Of a stretch of 13,382 nt of DNA, positions 12,586 through 13,382 are shown one piece after another. Positions within the stretch are counted from its first letter, which is position 1, and every line of letters starts with the position of its first letter. Origin of the DNA: Actinoallomurus sp045806665 (GTDB lineage: Bacteria; Actinomycetota; Actinomycetes; Streptosporangiales; Streptosporangiaceae); assembly GCA_045806665.1 (NCBI GenBank), contig JBJMIW010000350.1, positions 1 to 13,382 on the forward strand, read 5' to 3'. A model generated the notes under the pieces. That model was given only the letters and a program-made list of their open reading frames with translations. It searched no databases and was not told where the DNA came from. A program made the position numbers and the translations under genes.

Positions 12586-13097
12586 GATCAGAACTCACGC
12601 ACGCCAGGCCGCCGTCCGCTACGCCATCTGTTGGAGCTGGACGGTCGTCGCGGTTGGATCCGTCGGCGATCGGATTCGCGGGCTCTGTCCGTATGTGGCA
12701 ACCCGCGCCGCGTTCGGTCCGGGTGCGGCCGTGATGATGCCCTGAGGTGGGCATGAGTCATTGGATCGTCGGCCGAAGACGCGGCGAGACGAGAAACCGC
12801 TTCGGAGCGGGACTCGTTCACCAAAGAATGTCAAGATCGCTGCAGGTGATCATTTCGCAGCGCAGGGTATCGCGGTGGGCCTTGGGAATCGTGCGAGCAT
12901 GCCGTGACCGGCCCGGATGACAAATCCGGGAGAGTATGGCCTGAGATTATAGACCCTCCTGGTCGGCCACCCGAGTGACGCGTCGACGGAAATCACCGAT
13001 GTCGTCGAATCGTCAACCAGGTGCCCTGTACCCGCGTCTCTCATCCGGGCAGTGTGAAGGCCCACGACCTGGTGCCAAGGGGAGATGGCGGACCCGA
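12586..13097. other. Gene-free spacer of about 510 bases
   Basis: No frame on either strand shows both coding bias and a start with a ribosome binding site. It holds a small hairpin at 12797-12810 (CCGCT/AGCGG, four-base loop) and a better inverted repeat at 12912-12930. Around 12900-12960 the DNA is locally A/T-richer (GAGATTATAG), which may mark the promoter of the response regulator gene. Confidence 0.4.
12912..12930. promoter_or_regulatory. Inverted repeat upstream of the response regulator
   Basis: Perfect seven-base arms CCCGGAT and ATCCGGG flank GACAA. It could be an operator for the downstream response regulator gene (168 bases away) or a late terminator of the phosphatase gene. Confidence 0.35.
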
Positions 13098-13382
13098 ATG
13101 GTGAGAGTGTTGATCGTCGATGAGAACCCCGTCATGGAACTGGGCTTGCGTTCGCTGCTGAACGCCCATCCCGACATCGACGTGGTCGGCGGCATGCCGG
13201 ACGGCGGCGCACTGGCGGACACGATCGGCCTGAACAGCGCCGACGTGATCCTGTTCAGCCTCTCGCCGCTCGATCCCGACCGGGTTCGCGTGCTCGTACG
13301 GGACGCCCGCGGCGCGCGGATCGTCGTTCTCACGTCGGCAGCCGAGCCGTCGGTGTTGTCGTCCGCGGTGGCCGCCGGCGCG
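13098..13382 (+). CDS. Response regulator receiver domain, partial and atypical
   Basis: The 95 visible residues form a receiver domain like those of the NarL/FixJ family: Val-Leu-Ile-Val-Asp-Glu-Asn (4-10), Gly-Leu-Arg-Ser-Leu-Leu, His-Pro-Asp-Ile-Asp-Val-Val-Gly, and the Val-Val-Leu-Thr-Ser strand with its conserved Thr/Ser. The strand that normally ends in the phosphorylated Asp reads Ala-Asp-Val-Ile-Leu-Phe-Ser-Leu-Ser-Pro, with Ser54 (codon AGC) at the acceptor position. The domain is therefore probably not switched by standard His-Asp phosphotransfer. The gene leaves the window before the output domain, so the expected LuxR-type helix-turn-helix cannot be confirmed. ATG 13098 is used; GTG 13101 is an alternative. 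GGGGAG lies about 14 bases upstream, farther than ideal. Confidence 0.8.
   Translation, partial: MVRVLIVDENPVMELGLRSLLNAHPDIDVVGGMPDGGALADTIGLNSADVILFSLSPLDPDRVRVLVRDARGARIVVLTSAAEPSVLSSAVAAGA

Noticed and set aside
12588..13065. Several short minus-strand frames in the last spacer
   Set aside because: Weak codon bias, no ribosome binding sites and overlapping alternatives; treated as non-coding.
1..13382. Transposase, integrase, tRNA or rRNA genes
   Set aside because: None was recognised on either strand despite the fragmented genes.

Overview
The window is high-GC DNA with GTG and TTG starts, strong GGAGG-type ribosome binding sites, Tat/Sec-exported carbohydrate-binding proteins, SpoIIE/RsbW-type signalling and a Ser/Thr kinase fragment. 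This points to a filamentous actinomycete (Streptomyces or a Streptosporangiales genus such as Actinomadura or Actinoallomurus). The sequence alone does not settle the genus. The mix of secreted lectins, regulators and many amputated genes looks like accessory, arm-like chromosome rather than core genome.

Layout. 1-251 (+) is the end of a ricin-B/CBM13 protein with its terminator. 252-825 has no secure gene, only a possible membrane-anchor remnant on the minus strand. 826-3603 (-) is a tightly overlapping four-gene operon: acyl-CoA dehydrogenase-like flavoprotein, PIG-L N-deacetylase, NodS-type methyltransferase, family 2 glycosyltransferase. Upstream on the same strand is a small ABM-family monooxygenase (3692-4018). 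4185-4289 (+) is the first 35 codons of a Ser/Thr kinase, cut off beside a strong terminator. 4360-4887 (-) is a secreted stand-alone ricin-type lectin, preceded by two perfect inverted repeats that look like operators. 5003-5150 (-) is an orphan gene tail. 5218-6345 (-) is a Tat-exported GH3 enzyme with its terminator. 6631-7020 (+) is a truncated MEDS-domain protein. 6944-7486 (-) is an exported DUF3105 protein, with the frameshifted tail of an ABC exporter just upstream. 7841-9427 (-) is an ECF-like sigma factor fused to a membrane helix and a long Pro/Thr-rich tail. 9793-12585 (+) is a 930-residue membrane sensor with PAS, GAF, SpoIIE phosphatase and RsbW-like ATPase modules. 13098-13382 (+) is the start of a response regulator whose expected phospho-acceptor Asp is Ser.

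How the genes may work together. The four-gene operon has the enzyme logic of building and tailoring an amino-sugar or glycoconjugate (glycosyl transfer, N-deacetylation, methylation, flavin-dependent oxidation). It resembles, by analogy only, the NodC/NodB/NodS logic of rhizobial Nod factors, and is the best candidate here for an undescribed pathway. The right third is a signalling block: a membrane-tethered sigma factor, a partner-switching phosphatase/kinase and an atypical receiver. The middle (about 4.1-7.8 kb) carries several gene heads and tails whose other halves are missing, which suggests repeated recombination.
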